A stretch of DNA of 64,000 bases, from positions 1-64,000 of IMG/VR virus record IMGVR_UViG_3300045911_000062. One strand, written 5' to 3'. Within the stretch, counting starts at the first letter, position 1, and the number at the start of each line of letters is the position of its first letter. The notes beneath the pieces are model-generated. The model saw nothing but the letters and a program-made list of their open reading frames with translations, ran no database searches and was not told where the DNA came from. The stretch comes from a virus. The translations under genes were made by a program, and so were the position numbers. Shown one piece after another: positions 26,652 to 35,390 of the stretch.

Positions 26652-27437
26652 ATGAAATTTTACGGTGACATAGAATTAATAAACGGAAAAATTTTAGGTT
26701 TGCATGTAGAAAATGTTGAATCTATTTCTCTTTCAGAAATTGATAGCAATAGGTTATTGTCATTTAACGGTAAATTATATTTTAATAATGGTACTGGTTA
26801 TAAACTAATACAATTCTCAGATACTGATCAAGAATCTCCATTAATAACAACACTTGGTCCATGGATTAACGATGATTTATCATTTAACTCTACGTTATTC
26901 AATGAATTTAATAATGTGTCTGGATTAACATCTGAAAATTCTTTGTTCGATGTTTTGAACCAGCTTGATACTGCTATATCAAATGTGACTCAAAATTCTA
27001 TATCAGATTTACAAGATGTTATGTTAAATAGTCCAGATTTTGGAGATATTTTAATTTTTACTTCAAACACTTTTGTGAATATAAGCTTAGAAAATGCTAT
27101 AAAAAATTATGGAAATCTACGTATAGCATCTTCAATGCAAGACTATGAAACGTCTGGCGTTTTGCTGAACAATGATTTATTATATTGGAATTCCAACACT
27201 AATAAATTTTCAAACAAACGTTGTTTTTATAGATTTTCGTCTCAAACATCTCAAAGTGAATATGTGTTAACACATAATTTAGGAGTGAAATACTGTTTTG
27301 TTGAAATATTTGATAAACTAACAAGTAAAAAGATAAGTTCAAATAATTATGAAGTAAAATATGTTAATGAAAATCAAGTGGAAATAATTTTAAATAACCA
27401 GACTGCTGCGGAAATTATAGTATTCTCTTTATCGTAA
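26652..27437 (+). CDS. Virion fibre protein with C-terminal H-N-L module
   Basis: A 261-residue protein. The N-terminal part includes a short strand-rich start (MKFYGDIELINGKI) and a middle region with LYFNNGTGYKLIQF and SISDLQDVMLN, motifs frequent in phage fibre adaptors. Residues ~190-261 are the H-N-L module (QSEYVLTHNLGVKYCFVEIFDKLTSKK...VEIILNNQTAAEIIVF). It has its own exact late promoter box. The next gene, 13 bases downstream, is little more than a second copy of the module. Confidence 0.63.
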   Translation: MKFYGDIELINGKILGLHVENVESISLSEIDSNRLLSFNGKLYFNNGTGYKLIQFSDTDQESPLITTLGPWINDDLSFNSTLFNEFNNVSGLTSENSLFDVLNQLDTAISNVTQNSISDLQDVMLNSPDFGDILIFTSNTFVNISLENAIKNYGNLRIASSMQDYETSGVLLNNDLLYWNSNTNKFSNKRCFYRFSSQTSQSEYVLTHNLGVKYCFVEIFDKLTSKKISSNNYEVKYVNENQVEIILNNQTAAEIIVFSLS

Positions 27438-27450
27438 ATATTGAACAAAT

Positions 27451-27741
27451 ATGTTTAACAATTTAAGAAAATTAAAATTTAATAAAAATGATTTATTATA
27501 TAGCGCAGATGCAATATTAGTTTCTAATGACATCATACAATATTCATTCTCATCACCATCTTTAGAATGGGTTATAAATCATAATTATAATACTAAAAAT
27601 GTAATAGTTCAAACATTTGACTCCAATAATGAACAAATAATGCCATCTTCAATTTCAATAAATGAAAATACAATAAACATAACATTTTCTAATCAAGTTT
27701 CAGGATTTGCAAATATTATGTTTATCAATGTAAAATTATAA
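27451..27741 (+). CDS. Small fibre protein: single H-N-L module
   Basis: A 96-residue protein. After a ~25-residue start it is one H-N-L module (LEWVINHNYNTKNVIVQTFDSNNEQIMPS...NTINITFSNQVSGFANIMF), closely similar in layout to the C-terminus of the preceding protein and to the start of the 59375 fibre. It may be an accessory tip or decoration protein and is the last gene of the rightward fibre operon. Confidence 0.6.
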   Translation: MFNNLRKLKFNKNDLLYSADAILVSNDIIQYSFSSPSLEWVINHNYNTKNVIVQTFDSNNEQIMPSSISINENTINITFSNQVSGFANIMFINVKL

Positions 27742-27772
27742 AAAAATTAAAAAATTATAAAAACATTATATA

Positions 27773-27997
27773 TTATTTTATATAAAATTTACTAGAGTCT
27801 TTACATTCTACAGAATGTACTTTTCCAGTAATAGAAATGTTAAGTCTTTTTAAATTTTCATGGCTCTCGCATATTTTTTGTGCTTTTTCATAATATTCAG
27901 GGTTTAGTGGATATTTTATTGATATTCCAATAAGAATTCCTAATATTGCTCCCAATAGAAAACTAGATAATATTATATTAATTATTTTTATATTCAT
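27773..27997 (-). CDS. Small membrane-anchored hypothetical protein
   Basis: A 74-residue protein with an N-terminal hydrophobic segment (IINIILSSFLLGAILGILIGI, ~residues 5-25) followed by a short periplasm-facing domain with two cysteines (QKICESH and SVECKD) that could form a disulfide. No family is recognised. It ends the leftward block of nucleotide-metabolism genes, two bases after the thyA stop codon. Confidence 0.6.
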   Translation of the reverse strand: MNIKIINIILSSFLLGAILGILIGISIKYPLNPEYYEKAQKICESHENLKRLNISITGKVHSVECKDSSKFYIK

Positions 27998-27999
27998 TA

Positions 28000-28872
28000 T
28001 TACTCCGAAAATGGAAATACAATTTTTGGATGATGTTGATAATCAATCATTTTAAAACAATCTACAGTAACCCAAGTTTCCAAATCTTCTAAAGAATTGA
28101 TTCTGTCATCTATCCATATTGATGGCGCAGAAAATGGTTGTCTTGTTATTTGATGCATAATTCCATCCATTTGATCTTGGTATATGTGAACATTCCACGA
28201 GAAATGACAGAATTTACCGGGAGACAGACCTGTTATTTTACACATTAATAAAAGTAATAAAGAATACGAAGCAATATTGTAAGGAGCACCTAAAGGCACG
28301 TCCATGCTACGTTGAATCATACATAAATTCAATGTCGAACCCTGTAAACCGAACATATACAATAAATGGCACGGTGGAAGTGCCATAGCATCTAACTCTC
28401 CCGGATTCCAGTGAGTTACTATTAATCTACGATCGTCATTACGTTTATCCAAACGCTCCACAATACATTTTAACTGATCAATTGATCTATTATCATTTGC
28501 CTTCCAATCTCTTGCCTGAGCACCATAGATGCGGCCTAAATCATCTTCTCCTTTCCTATTAGGGTTTTGTAACCATGATTGAGTTTTGTTAGCATTGGCA
28601 TCCCAAATTTTACATCCTAATTTTCTAAAATCTGCGGCGTTGGTACAGCCACGTATGAATCCTAACAATTCAGCAGCAATAGGTCTGATATCCATTTGTT
28701 TAGTAGTCAAAAGTGGAAATTTTCCTTTACTTAAATCGTATTCTCGGTAATCTCCAAATATTGTTGCGCATCGTTTATTAGTTCTTTCGTTTTTTTGTAT
28801 GAAACCGTTATTAATAATTTTTTTACAAAGTTCTATATAATTATTATCAAAATCATTAATTATTTGACTCAT
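28000..28872 (-). CDS. thyA: Thymidylate synthase (ThyA type)
   Basis: A 290-residue enzyme that methylates dUMP to dTMP using methylene-tetrahydrofolate. Catalytic Cys168 lies in ALPPCH; QRSMDVPLGAPYNIASY follows, with Asn199 at the position that selects dUMP (dCMP hydroxymethylases carry Asp here). WNVHIYQDQ holds the His/Tyr that contact the substrate. Length agrees with the family. It serves the phage dNTP supply together with NrdAB and is next to the TrpF-like gene (one base apart). Confidence 0.94.
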   Translation of the reverse strand: MSQIINDFDNNYIELCKKIINNGFIQKNERTNKRCATIFGDYREYDLSKGKFPLLTTKQMDIRPIAAELLGFIRGCTNAADFRKLGCKIWDANANKTQSWLQNPNRKGEDDLGRIYGAQARDWKANDNRSIDQLKCIVERLDKRNDDRRLIVTHWNPGELDAMALPPCHLLYMFGLQGSTLNLCMIQRSMDVPLGAPYNIASYSLLLLLMCKITGLSPGKFCHFSWNVHIYQDQMDGIMHQITRQPFSAPSIWIDDRINSLEDLETWVTVDCFKMIDYQHHPKIVFPFSE

Positions 28873-28873
28873 T

Positions 28874-29248
28874 TTAATTTTCCCATATTAATTGCATTTT
28901 TAAAGTATTTACGGCGTCAATTATTTTTCCGCATTTATTTATACAAAACCAGTTATCTGTTCTAATGCCAATTTCCATGTCGATATAGACTGGAGTATTA
29001 CCAGATGTCAATTCTACATTATATGCGATTTTATTCACTGTCTCTGGATTTATTCCACCAGCATATCTAGTATAGAAACCATCAAACGGTTTATTTATCT
29101 GATGGATTTCTTTACCAATGCCACCAGAACTGTCATATAGTAGACGAATTGCCACACCAAATTCTAACCGAATTGATGACTCGCTGGCAAGTTTTTCTAA
29201 CTGTTTCATGTCGGTTCTTTGATCTATCCCCATGAAATTTTCTATCAA
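28874..29248 (-). CDS. Shortened TrpF-like (phosphoribosylanthranilate isomerase-like) protein
   Basis: A 124-residue protein. The second half (FDGFYTRYAGGINPETV...VYIDMEIGIRTDNWF) resembles the phosphate-binding end of the TrpF-like TIM-barrel proteins found in many phages, with AGGIxPE and IDMExGxRTD. The first 35 residues (FMGIDQRTDMKQLEKL...RLEFGV) look like the first strand and helix of the same fold. About half of a full barrel seems to be missing between them. The start is TTG at 29248 or ATG at 29233; both are uncertain. Activity is doubtful; it may be a remnant or a reduced form. Confidence 0.45.
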   Translation of the reverse strand: MIENFMGIDQRTDMKQLEKLASESSIRLEFGVAIRLLYDSSGGIGKEIHQINKPFDGFYTRYAGGINPETVNKIAYNVELTSGNTPVYIDMEIGIRTDNWFCINKCGKIIDAVNTLKMQLIWEN

Positions 29249-29255
29249 TCATCTA

Positions 29256-30125
29256 CTATATCTCCGTTAATTTTCTAATCTGTTCTAATCTATCTTTATA
29301 TGCTAAAATTTCATGATTGACTTCGTTGATCCTTCCGTACCGAATTTCGAAACATTGAATCAATAATGTGCGCAAATATGTCCAATCTGGAGCGTATGGG
29401 ATTTTAGAATCCACATATAATTTTTGCAATGCTATCTCTTTATCTTTGAACCACGCTTTTAACTCGTCTAGTGTATACATTCCATTGCGAACAGATTTTA
29501 GGATATCGCCGTTTTTTTCTAAATCCAGATCTCTGTCTGTAAGAATTTGTTCACATTCTAGGCAAAGTCGAACAAGATGACTTGCATATTTTGTATCGTA
29601 TCCAAACCTATCAACCAATTCTCTTCGTTTACCAATAGGCTCTTTATTTTCCATCTTTTTAAATTTTGAATGCGCATACCCAAGAAATTTTTGGACGCTT
29701 CCTTTGTGTAAAAATTGTCGTCTAGCTGACCTCAGATGTTTTCCAACCTGATCTTCATATAGTACACACCGTTGGGGTAAAAACAAAACATCCACGATGT
29801 TTGGATTATTTTCTGCGGCTAGATTGAAGAATTTGACAATGGAAATGATATTAACATCATACTCTTTTTCATTATGATGAATGTGATGTTGATTTAACGT
29901 TTCAAAAAACTCTGGAGATGGACCAAATCCGCGAACATAGCCAGTCCTATGGGGAAATGCCATATCTAACGGCAGCATACAAATACCATAAATGTCTAAA
30001 TCGCTGGTATCGTTAGACGCTGCATATGCAAACGATCCAGTTATGCCCTCAAAAACAATATCAGACATAAAATCTTTAGACAAATTTAGTTTTCCCGCTT
30101 TATGTAAAGCTTTTATAGCACTCAT
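29256..30125 (-). CDS. RlaP-like nucleotidyltransferase
   Basis: A protein of about 289 residues of the minimal nucleotidyltransferase fold: GSFAYAASNDTSDLDIYGI holds the GS and D-x-D metal-binding core, and a third acidic residue follows in YDVNIIS. The layout, with a long helical C-terminal half, fits the RlaP family (RNA-ligase-associated nucleotidyltransferase, PF10127) frequent in large phages, but no RNA ligase is seen in the window. The frame is open to 30176, but the ATG at 30125, after GGAAAAA, follows the endonuclease stop by one base and is preferred. Confidence 0.75.
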   Translation of the reverse strand: MSAIKALHKAGKLNLSKDFMSDIVFEGITGSFAYAASNDTSDLDIYGICMLPLDMAFPHRTGYVRGFGPSPEFFETLNQHHIHHNEKEYDVNIISIVKFFNLAAENNPNIVDVLFLPQRCVLYEDQVGKHLRSARRQFLHKGSVQKFLGYAHSKFKKMENKEPIGKRRELVDRFGYDTKYASHLVRLCLECEQILTDRDLDLEKNGDILKSVRNGMYTLDELKAWFKDKEIALQKLYVDSKIPYAPDWTYLRTLLIQCFEIRYGRINEVNHEILAYKDRLEQIRKLTEI

Positions 30126-30126
30126 T

Positions 30127-31719
30127 TCATTTTTTCCATGACCAAACAGAACTACCGCAGTCCCAGATGCGATCATACCCGTTATTTTTCATGTTTTCCA
30201 CTTCTGTGAGATTTGGATCAAAAAATGGCAATATATTTTTTAGTTTATGTTTTTGAAATTTTACTCTCGACAATAATGAATCATAATCACTAGTATACCA
30301 ATAAGCTGGTTTAGTATAATGTGAAAACGTCATACCTATTTTTTTATAAACATTTCCAGAAAATAAATGTCTGTGACAATAACTTATGATAGATTCTGGA
30401 TGGTGTTTTTTTATGAAATTTGAAAATAATTTACTGGCACCGCCTATTACGCAGGTATTCAATAAACAACAATATCTTAACAACTCAAACTGATAATTTT
30501 TATTATATCTAGCATTACCAAATGACATCAAACATATTAGTTTATTTTCGGTATTAAATAAACCATAACAAATATTACTTTTTACATATCCCTGAAAATG
30601 GTTATGATTTAGAAATTGTTTTTCTAATTTTTTATCAACTCTTTTTAATATTAATTTTCTAGCGAATTGCCTTTCACAGTTATTCAAATTTGAAAGTATT
30701 ATTGATTTGTAAATATCTTTTTTCTTTTTCCACTCATGTTCGAATATATGTAGTAACTTTACATGTTTTCTTTCACATTCAACAGTTTTATTTAAATGGT
30801 AGTCTTTTGATACCCCAGCATTTTCAGAATGCCAGTATAAACCATTATATTCTATTGCTAAAGAATGCGACGGAATTAAAATATCTACTTCTGTTGATAT
30901 AAAATTTTTGTTTCGTTGTTGTATTAATTCTGGTGGTATTATTTTACATAATTCATTATAGACATCTATCTCACCAGAAGAAAAATAATGAACTTTAGGT
31001 TTTATGCCAAGTTTATGTAATGATCTGACCCATAATGATTCACTACCCCCATATGTTTTCACAATAAGCGGTATAGGCATTTTATCATTGATTTCTTTTA
31101 TTCTGATCGGATCATTAATAATTGATATTATCTCATCTGATAAATGTATCTGCGTTGGGGACGTCCTACCATATTTCTCTATATTGTTACTGATAACTCT
31201 TTGTTTTATTATTTCTGATTGCATAGGATACATAACCCCATAATTTTTAATCAGCGTTTCCATTTGTTTTTGTCGTATTTCATCATTCTGCGATGGCGCT
31301 TTTACACCATAACGCACTCTCATAGTATTTTCAATTTTTTGTTGGATGTCTTTATTGTGGGACACATTTTCCACACCATATTTTTCTAAATTGGTCTTTT
31401 TAATTTTTTCTTTTACTTCTTGAGTTGCAAAGACATTTTCCACACCATATTTTTCTAAATTGGTCTTTTTAATTTTTTCTTTTACTTCTTTCGAGTGGAA
31501 TTGGCTCTCCACTCCATATTTTTCTAAAAATGTTAATTTTGTTTTCTCTCTTGATTTTTTAGAATTATGATACCCCCTACATTTCCAACAACAATAATGA
31601 TTCCAATTGTTTGATCGTTTATTAAATTCTACTTTGTTGTCGCACCTATCACTCTCGCATTTTGGCGGTCCATTCTTTAGTAGCTCTTCCCTTATCAGTT
31701 GTTTTTCTTTTTTAAGCAT
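30127..31719 (-). CDS. Homing-type endonuclease with N-terminal repeats (Vsr-like nuclease domain)
   Basis: A 530-residue protein. Residues ~1-55 hold a Cys-rich finger (CESDRCDN...YCCWKCRGYH). Residues ~60-190 are repeats of ~23-37 residues with a conserved F/NLEKYGVE-x-V core, probably DNA-binding. Residues ~255-345 carry a Vsr-like nuclease core (EVDILIPSHSLAIEYNGLYWHS, later LLHIFEHEW), and the C-terminal part matches the second endonuclease at 54376-55932 (VIGGASKLF, SGNVYKKIG, ending in W-x-W). This fits EDxHD/Vsr-type homing endonucleases. It lies directly upstream of the RlaP-like gene and is probably a selfish insertion. Confidence 0.75.
   Translation of the reverse strand: MLKKEKQLIREELLKNGPPKCESDRCDNKVEFNKRSNNWNHYCCWKCRGYHNSKKSREKTKLTFLEKYGVESQFHSKEVKEKIKKTNLEKYGVENVFATQEVKEKIKKTNLEKYGVENVSHNKDIQQKIENTMRVRYGVKAPSQNDEIRQKQMETLIKNYGVMYPMQSEIIKQRVISNNIEKYGRTSPTQIHLSDEIISIINDPIRIKEINDKMPIPLIVKTYGGSESLWVRSLHKLGIKPKVHYFSSGEIDVYNELCKIIPPELIQQRNKNFISTEVDILIPSHSLAIEYNGLYWHSENAGVSKDYHLNKTVECERKHVKLLHIFEHEWKKKKDIYKSIILSNLNNCERQFARKLILKRVDKKLEKQFLNHNHFQGYVKSNICYGLFNTENKLICLMSFGNARYNKNYQFELLRYCCLLNTCVIGGASKLFSNFIKKHHPESIISYCHRHLFSGNVYKKIGMTFSHYTKPAYWYTSDYDSLLSRVKFQKHKLKNILPFFDPNLTEVENMKNNGYDRIWDCGSSVWSWKK
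31365..31490 (-). repeat. Direct repeat of 57 bp inside the endonuclease gene (period 69 bp)
   Basis: Copies at 31365-31421 and 31434-31490 appear identical, both encoding the KEKIKKTNLEKYGVENV unit. The period of 69 bases (23 codons) shows recent in-frame duplication of one DNA-binding repeat. Confidence 0.8.
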
Positions 31720-31790
31720 ATTTTTATTCCTTTGGTAATGGCGCTACTTATATTTAACATAGACACAAAATAAAATCAAAAAATTCTACA

Positions 31791-31798
31791 TATAAATA
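31791..31798 (+). promoter_or_regulatory. Late promoter box TATAAATA
   Basis: Exact consensus 25 bases upstream of the ATG at 31823, with ACGGAA in the leader as a possible ribosome-binding site. Confidence 0.62.
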
Positions 31799-31822
31799 TG
31801 TAAAGAATTACGGAAATTTTAA

Positions 31823-33010
31823 ATGAAACAATCAATGGGCGTTAACATAACAACAAAAATTAATATTTTCTATTCAGATACAAAAGAATTAATACACACT
31901 GGATCTAATGCTATACATCCGCAAAATATGGCTAGAATTTTAGCCAGAGCACTAGCTAATGAACCAAATTCTATAATATATAGAATTGCATACGGTAATG
32001 GTGGATCATTCACCGATTCCGCAGGTAACACCGTGTTTAAGCCGCCCAATACTGGTGCAGAAGACGGTTGGCAATCAAGACTATACAACGAAACATACTC
32101 GGAAGTTGTCGATGAAAACAGTGTATTTTTTGGTACAGACCCAGGATCAGCAGATTCATCAAACGTTCGTATAGGCGGTGGTGATGATGCGAGTTCAGAT
32201 TCGCCCGGTGGCGGAACAAGAAGCACTGAAGTAGGACTTAAATCCAATATTACAATAATATCAATTTTAAATGAAAACGAACCATCTGGTCAAGTTTTAA
32301 CCGACGACCTTGGAGTTATAGAGGAAGCGCATGAAAAATGTTTTCTATTCGATGAAATTGGGCTTTACAGTCCTGGAAAACCGGCCAGAAGTACGAATGG
32401 ATATAGTAATGTTGATGTAGGCAATAAAAGATCTACAACTAATTCAAATTTAAGTGTTAACACTACATACACTATGGGAATAACTGTAGACGGCACGTTT
32501 TATAATTGTGAAATAACAACTCCTGCATCGGGAACTGGTACGTCTGGAGAGTTAACATATGGTGATATATGTGAAGGTATTAATGACGGGTCTTGGATTT
32601 CATCCGGTTCACAAATAAATGATTATGTTTATTTTTATATAACAGACGACTCCAGTGGAACATATCCTTCAATAACAAATAAACAAAGCTATGGATATTT
32701 AACTATTCAAAGTAAAACTACTGGAATAAATTCTTCCATCGTTCTAACATGTGAAACGGCATCTACGGATTTTTTCAACGCGATAACAAATGGAGTATGT
32801 GCAAATTGCAACATTGAACCAGTTAATGGACAAAATGCTGGGGTGCAAAACGATCCTATAAATCCCGAAAATGAGAGGGAGCGTTTGTTAACACATTTCA
32901 TTTTTAGTCCGATTTTAAAGTCTGCTAATCGTTCTATAACTGTAGAATATATATTGACAATATCTGTCGGCGAAACAAGTGATGCAGAGATAAATCAAGT
33001 TATTAACTAA
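31823..33010 (+). CDS. Predicted virion structural protein
   Basis: A 395-residue protein rich in Gly, Ser, Thr and Asn, with no membrane segment or catalytic motif. A Gly-rich region near residues 110-135 (GGGDDASSDSPGGG) and a long polar middle region typify phage baseplate or fibre proteins. It is a single rightward gene between two leftward blocks, with its own exact late promoter box. G+C appears somewhat higher than in the flanking sugar genes, which suggests different selection or origin. Confidence 0.6.
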   Translation: MKQSMGVNITTKINIFYSDTKELIHTGSNAIHPQNMARILARALANEPNSIIYRIAYGNGGSFTDSAGNTVFKPPNTGAEDGWQSRLYNETYSEVVDENSVFFGTDPGSADSSNVRIGGGDDASSDSPGGGTRSTEVGLKSNITIISILNENEPSGQVLTDDLGVIEEAHEKCFLFDEIGLYSPGKPARSTNGYSNVDVGNKRSTTNSNLSVNTTYTMGITVDGTFYNCEITTPASGTGTSGELTYGDICEGINDGSWISSGSQINDYVYFYITDDSSGTYPSITNKQSYGYLTIQSKTTGINSSIVLTCETASTDFFNAITNGVCANCNIEPVNGQNAGVQNDPINPENERERLLTHFIFSPILKSANRSITVEYILTISVGETSDAEINQVIN

Positions 33011-33031
33011 ACAGATATAAAATAAAAATAT

Positions 33032-33916
33032 TTATTGAGAAAATTCTAAAGAGAAATCTTTCCAATAATCTCTAGCTCTAATTGGAATTTTTTGATCATT
33101 TATTTTTAAATAAAATTGTGGATCTTCATCGTCTTCATAAAAACAATCCGGCAATTGTTTATTCCACGGCATATTATTTTCTAATGTTTCTAGACAAAGA
33201 GTTGGTATATAATTATCTATAGTTATATTTTGCGTTTTAATCATTTTTATTGGTTCAATGTCATTTACACCTACACTAGCAAAGTAGTCTCTAAACTTTA
33301 TTCCATCTCCCCATAACTTATCAGAAAAATGTAACCATAAACATGGAACTTGATATGCATGTGATGTTATTATTCCATGTAAACTTGAAGATATTATTTT
33401 TTCACAACTAAGAATATCATCTATAAATCTTTCCATTTTCTTAGCTGTTGGTGTTGTAGTATTTAAAATTATAGTATCGCGAAAATGCTCTTCATGTTGT
33501 TTAACAAAACTTACCATATCATGATATTCTATTTGATGTGGTATTATGCCAAGCTTATATTTCTTTTTTATATTTTTATTATTATACATAGATGGTAATA
33601 ATAATGCTGGATCTCCATATACCACTTCTCCAACATCAATTCCAGATTCTTCCAAAACTTTTTTCGTCAACGGACCCCTAACAACATTATAAACTAATCC
33701 GTGTCTAAGTTTTTGTGTTCTAGATATAACACCATTTCCAAAAACATGAGTATTTTTCGACAAATGATGAGTTAATGTACTACCTACTAATGTTATTTTG
33801 TTTTCTATCTCATGATGGCAATAATGAAATGGTATGTTTTTTTTAAATAAAATGTACTGATTTAGGGCATCACCGAAATTATTGGAAGGTATGAAATTAA
33901 TTTTAAGTCTTTTCAT
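33032..33916 (-). CDS. Polysaccharide pyruvyltransferase family protein (second copy)
   Basis: A 294-residue protein with the family landmarks NNFGDALNQYI, VYGDPALLLPS and SSSLHGIITSHAYQ, in the same order as in the 258-residue protein at 9906-10682. The HFSDKLWGDGIKFRDYF segment near residue 195 is also shared with that copy (FSDKVLGNGFKFHDYY). It is the last gene of the third sugar cluster and overlaps the HtrL-like gene by 14 bases. Likely pyruvyl or related transfer to a surface or virion glycan. Confidence 0.82.
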   Translation of the reverse strand: MKRLKINFIPSNNFGDALNQYILFKKNIPFHYCHHEIENKITLVGSTLTHHLSKNTHVFGNGVISRTQKLRHGLVYNVVRGPLTKKVLEESGIDVGEVVYGDPALLLPSMYNNKNIKKKYKLGIIPHQIEYHDMVSFVKQHEEHFRDTIILNTTTPTAKKMERFIDDILSCEKIISSSLHGIITSHAYQVPCLWLHFSDKLWGDGIKFRDYFASVGVNDIEPIKMIKTQNITIDNYIPTLCLETLENNMPWNKQLPDCFYEDDEDPQFYLKINDQKIPIRARDYWKDFSLEFSQ

Positions 33917-34799
33917 TTTTTATAAACTTTTCAAAATAATCACTAAATGCTACTTTATTCGGGTTATGTAAGTGACCCCAATCTCTATGATAGAACGAAT
34001 CAAACATTATAGTTTTAAATAAATTTTTATTTTCGTGTGATATGGTTGAATATATTGATTCTTCAGAAAATAATTCTTTATCATTTATTATATCTACAAT
34101 TTTTGATACACATAAACAGCAAAAAATATCCATAAATTCTTTTCTTCCGCCGAAGAACCCGCCTATCATAGAATCTGTACGCATATTCGTGTCTATATGA
34201 TAGAACCGTTTTGGCAGTGGTCTATTGTTGGGTATTGTATGACATATGGATATGATTTTATTTTCTATGTCATTTAAAATATTTTGTATTAAATTTTTAT
34301 TAAAAATTCCAACAGACTTATTAGGATTATTTTTAACATCATGAAAATATTCATGTGGAAATAATAGACTACTAGACAAACCAGCATCAATCCAAAACAA
34401 ATAATCAACAGTAATATTAACTGAATTCATTACGTGACGTATCATTTCAGTTTTACCCCACATGATATGACAATTTCTATCTATCCAAAATCTACTTTTT
34501 AAATATGGATCAGATTTTTCAATTTTAATTTGAAAAATACTGTTAGAAAACCAAAAATCAGTTAAATCTTTTTTTATTACAAATATATTATTATACTCTT
34601 TGAATTCATTACATATCTGATGAAATGTATCACTAGAAGTAAAACAATATATTGGATAACCTATATTTGATATGCTTTTTAAAGATTCTCTATAATATTT
34701 TTCTCTATCTGGTCTTCCGCCAAATGGCGTTCCATGATAACCATCATAAATACAAGTTACAAATATGACATTATTATAGTTCTTTTTATTTTTTTTCAC
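33903..34799 (-). CDS. HtrL/YibB-like glycosyltransferase
   Basis: A protein of about 298 residues. The pattern FVTCIYDGYH at the start, WFSNSIFQIKIEKS, LFWIDAGLSSS (acidic sugar-nucleotide/metal site) and MIGGFFGGRKEF matches the HtrL/YibB group of putative glycosyltransferases; the same pattern occurs in the middle of the fusion protein at 35391-37730. The frame opens at TTG 34823, but the GTG at 34799, which reads GTGA and overlaps the upstream stop by 14 bases, is a more economical start. Confidence 0.7.
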   Translation of the reverse strand: MKKNKKNYNNVIFVTCIYDGYHGTPFGGRPDREKYYRESLKSISNIGYPIYCFTSSDTFHQICNEFKEYNNIFVIKKDLTDFWFSNSIFQIKIEKSDPYLKSRFWIDRNCHIMWGKTEMIRHVMNSVNITVDYLFWIDAGLSSSLLFPHEYFHDVKNNPNKSVGIFNKNLIQNILNDIENKIISICHTIPNNRPLPKRFYHIDTNMRTDSMIGGFFGGRKEFMDIFCCLCVSKIVDIINDKELFSEESIYSTISHENKNLFKTIMFDSFYHRDWGHLHNPNKVAFSDYFEKFIKNEKT

Positions 34800-35349
34800 A
34801 GCATAACCATGCACATTTTTCAAAGTCTATATTTGAGTATTTTTTTAAATTTTTTAATGATTCTAATACATCGGAATCTATTATTTCACACCAATCCCAA
34901 TATGTATCTTTAATATTGTTTAAAAAATGTTCCTCATTTATAGCATAATCGTGTGCCATAATAAAATCGCCAGAGTTTATTATCCTAGAAAAATAATTAA
35001 ATTCCTTTTTTTTATCGCCACCGTCACATAAAATCAAAGTTTTTCCACTTGATATTTTATCATTGATAATATCTAATGCATCTTTAGAGAATACGTCTAA
35101 TATTATTCTTCCTTTTAAATTTTCGTCTCCTACCCTATCAACAATATCAAAAGATAAAAAATTATAATTATATTCTATAGATTTTTCATATAAAAACAAA
35201 CAAAATCCACCATATGCAGTTCCAATTTCTATAACATTTTTAAAATTTTGTTCTTTTAAAAAAACATCAAAAGATGCAAATGTTATATTATTTTGCATAG
35301 CTTTAAAGTTTTTATATACAAAAAATCCAGTTTTATTAAAGTAATCCAT
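34786..35349 (-). CDS. Class I SAM-dependent methyltransferase (CmcI/rhamnosyl-O-methyltransferase-like)
   Basis: A 187-residue protein with a Rossmann methyltransferase core: VIEIGTAYGGFCLFL is motif I, LSFDIVD motif II, and LILCDGGDKKKEFNYF...DFIMAHDYA resembles the CmcI/cephalosporin hydroxylase group, which includes sugar O-methyltransferases. It lies inside the third sugar cluster between the HtrL-like gene and the three-domain fusion, so a glycan is the likely substrate. An exact late promoter box precedes it. Confidence 0.75.
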   Translation of the reverse strand: MDYFNKTGFFVYKNFKAMQNNITFASFDVFLKEQNFKNVIEIGTAYGGFCLFLYEKSIEYNYNFLSFDIVDRVGDENLKGRIILDVFSKDALDIINDKISSGKTLILCDGGDKKKEFNYFSRIINSGDFIMAHDYAINEEHFLNNIKDTYWDWCEIIDSDVLESLKNLKKYSNIDFEKCAWLCCEKK

Positions 35350-35369
35350 TTTCTTTATTGTTTATATAA

Positions 35370-35377
35370 TATTTATA
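35370..35377 (-). promoter_or_regulatory. Late promoter box TATAAATA
   Basis: Exact consensus on the minus strand, 21 bases upstream of the methyltransferase ATG at 35349. It places the last three genes of the third sugar cluster under late control. Confidence 0.6.
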
Positions 35378-35390
35378 TATTAACTTTGAG

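Noticed and set aside
28000-28872. dCMP hydroxymethylase (modified-cytosine phage)
   Set aside because: Residue 199 in PYNIASY is Asn, which selects dUMP; hydroxymethylases carry Asp there.
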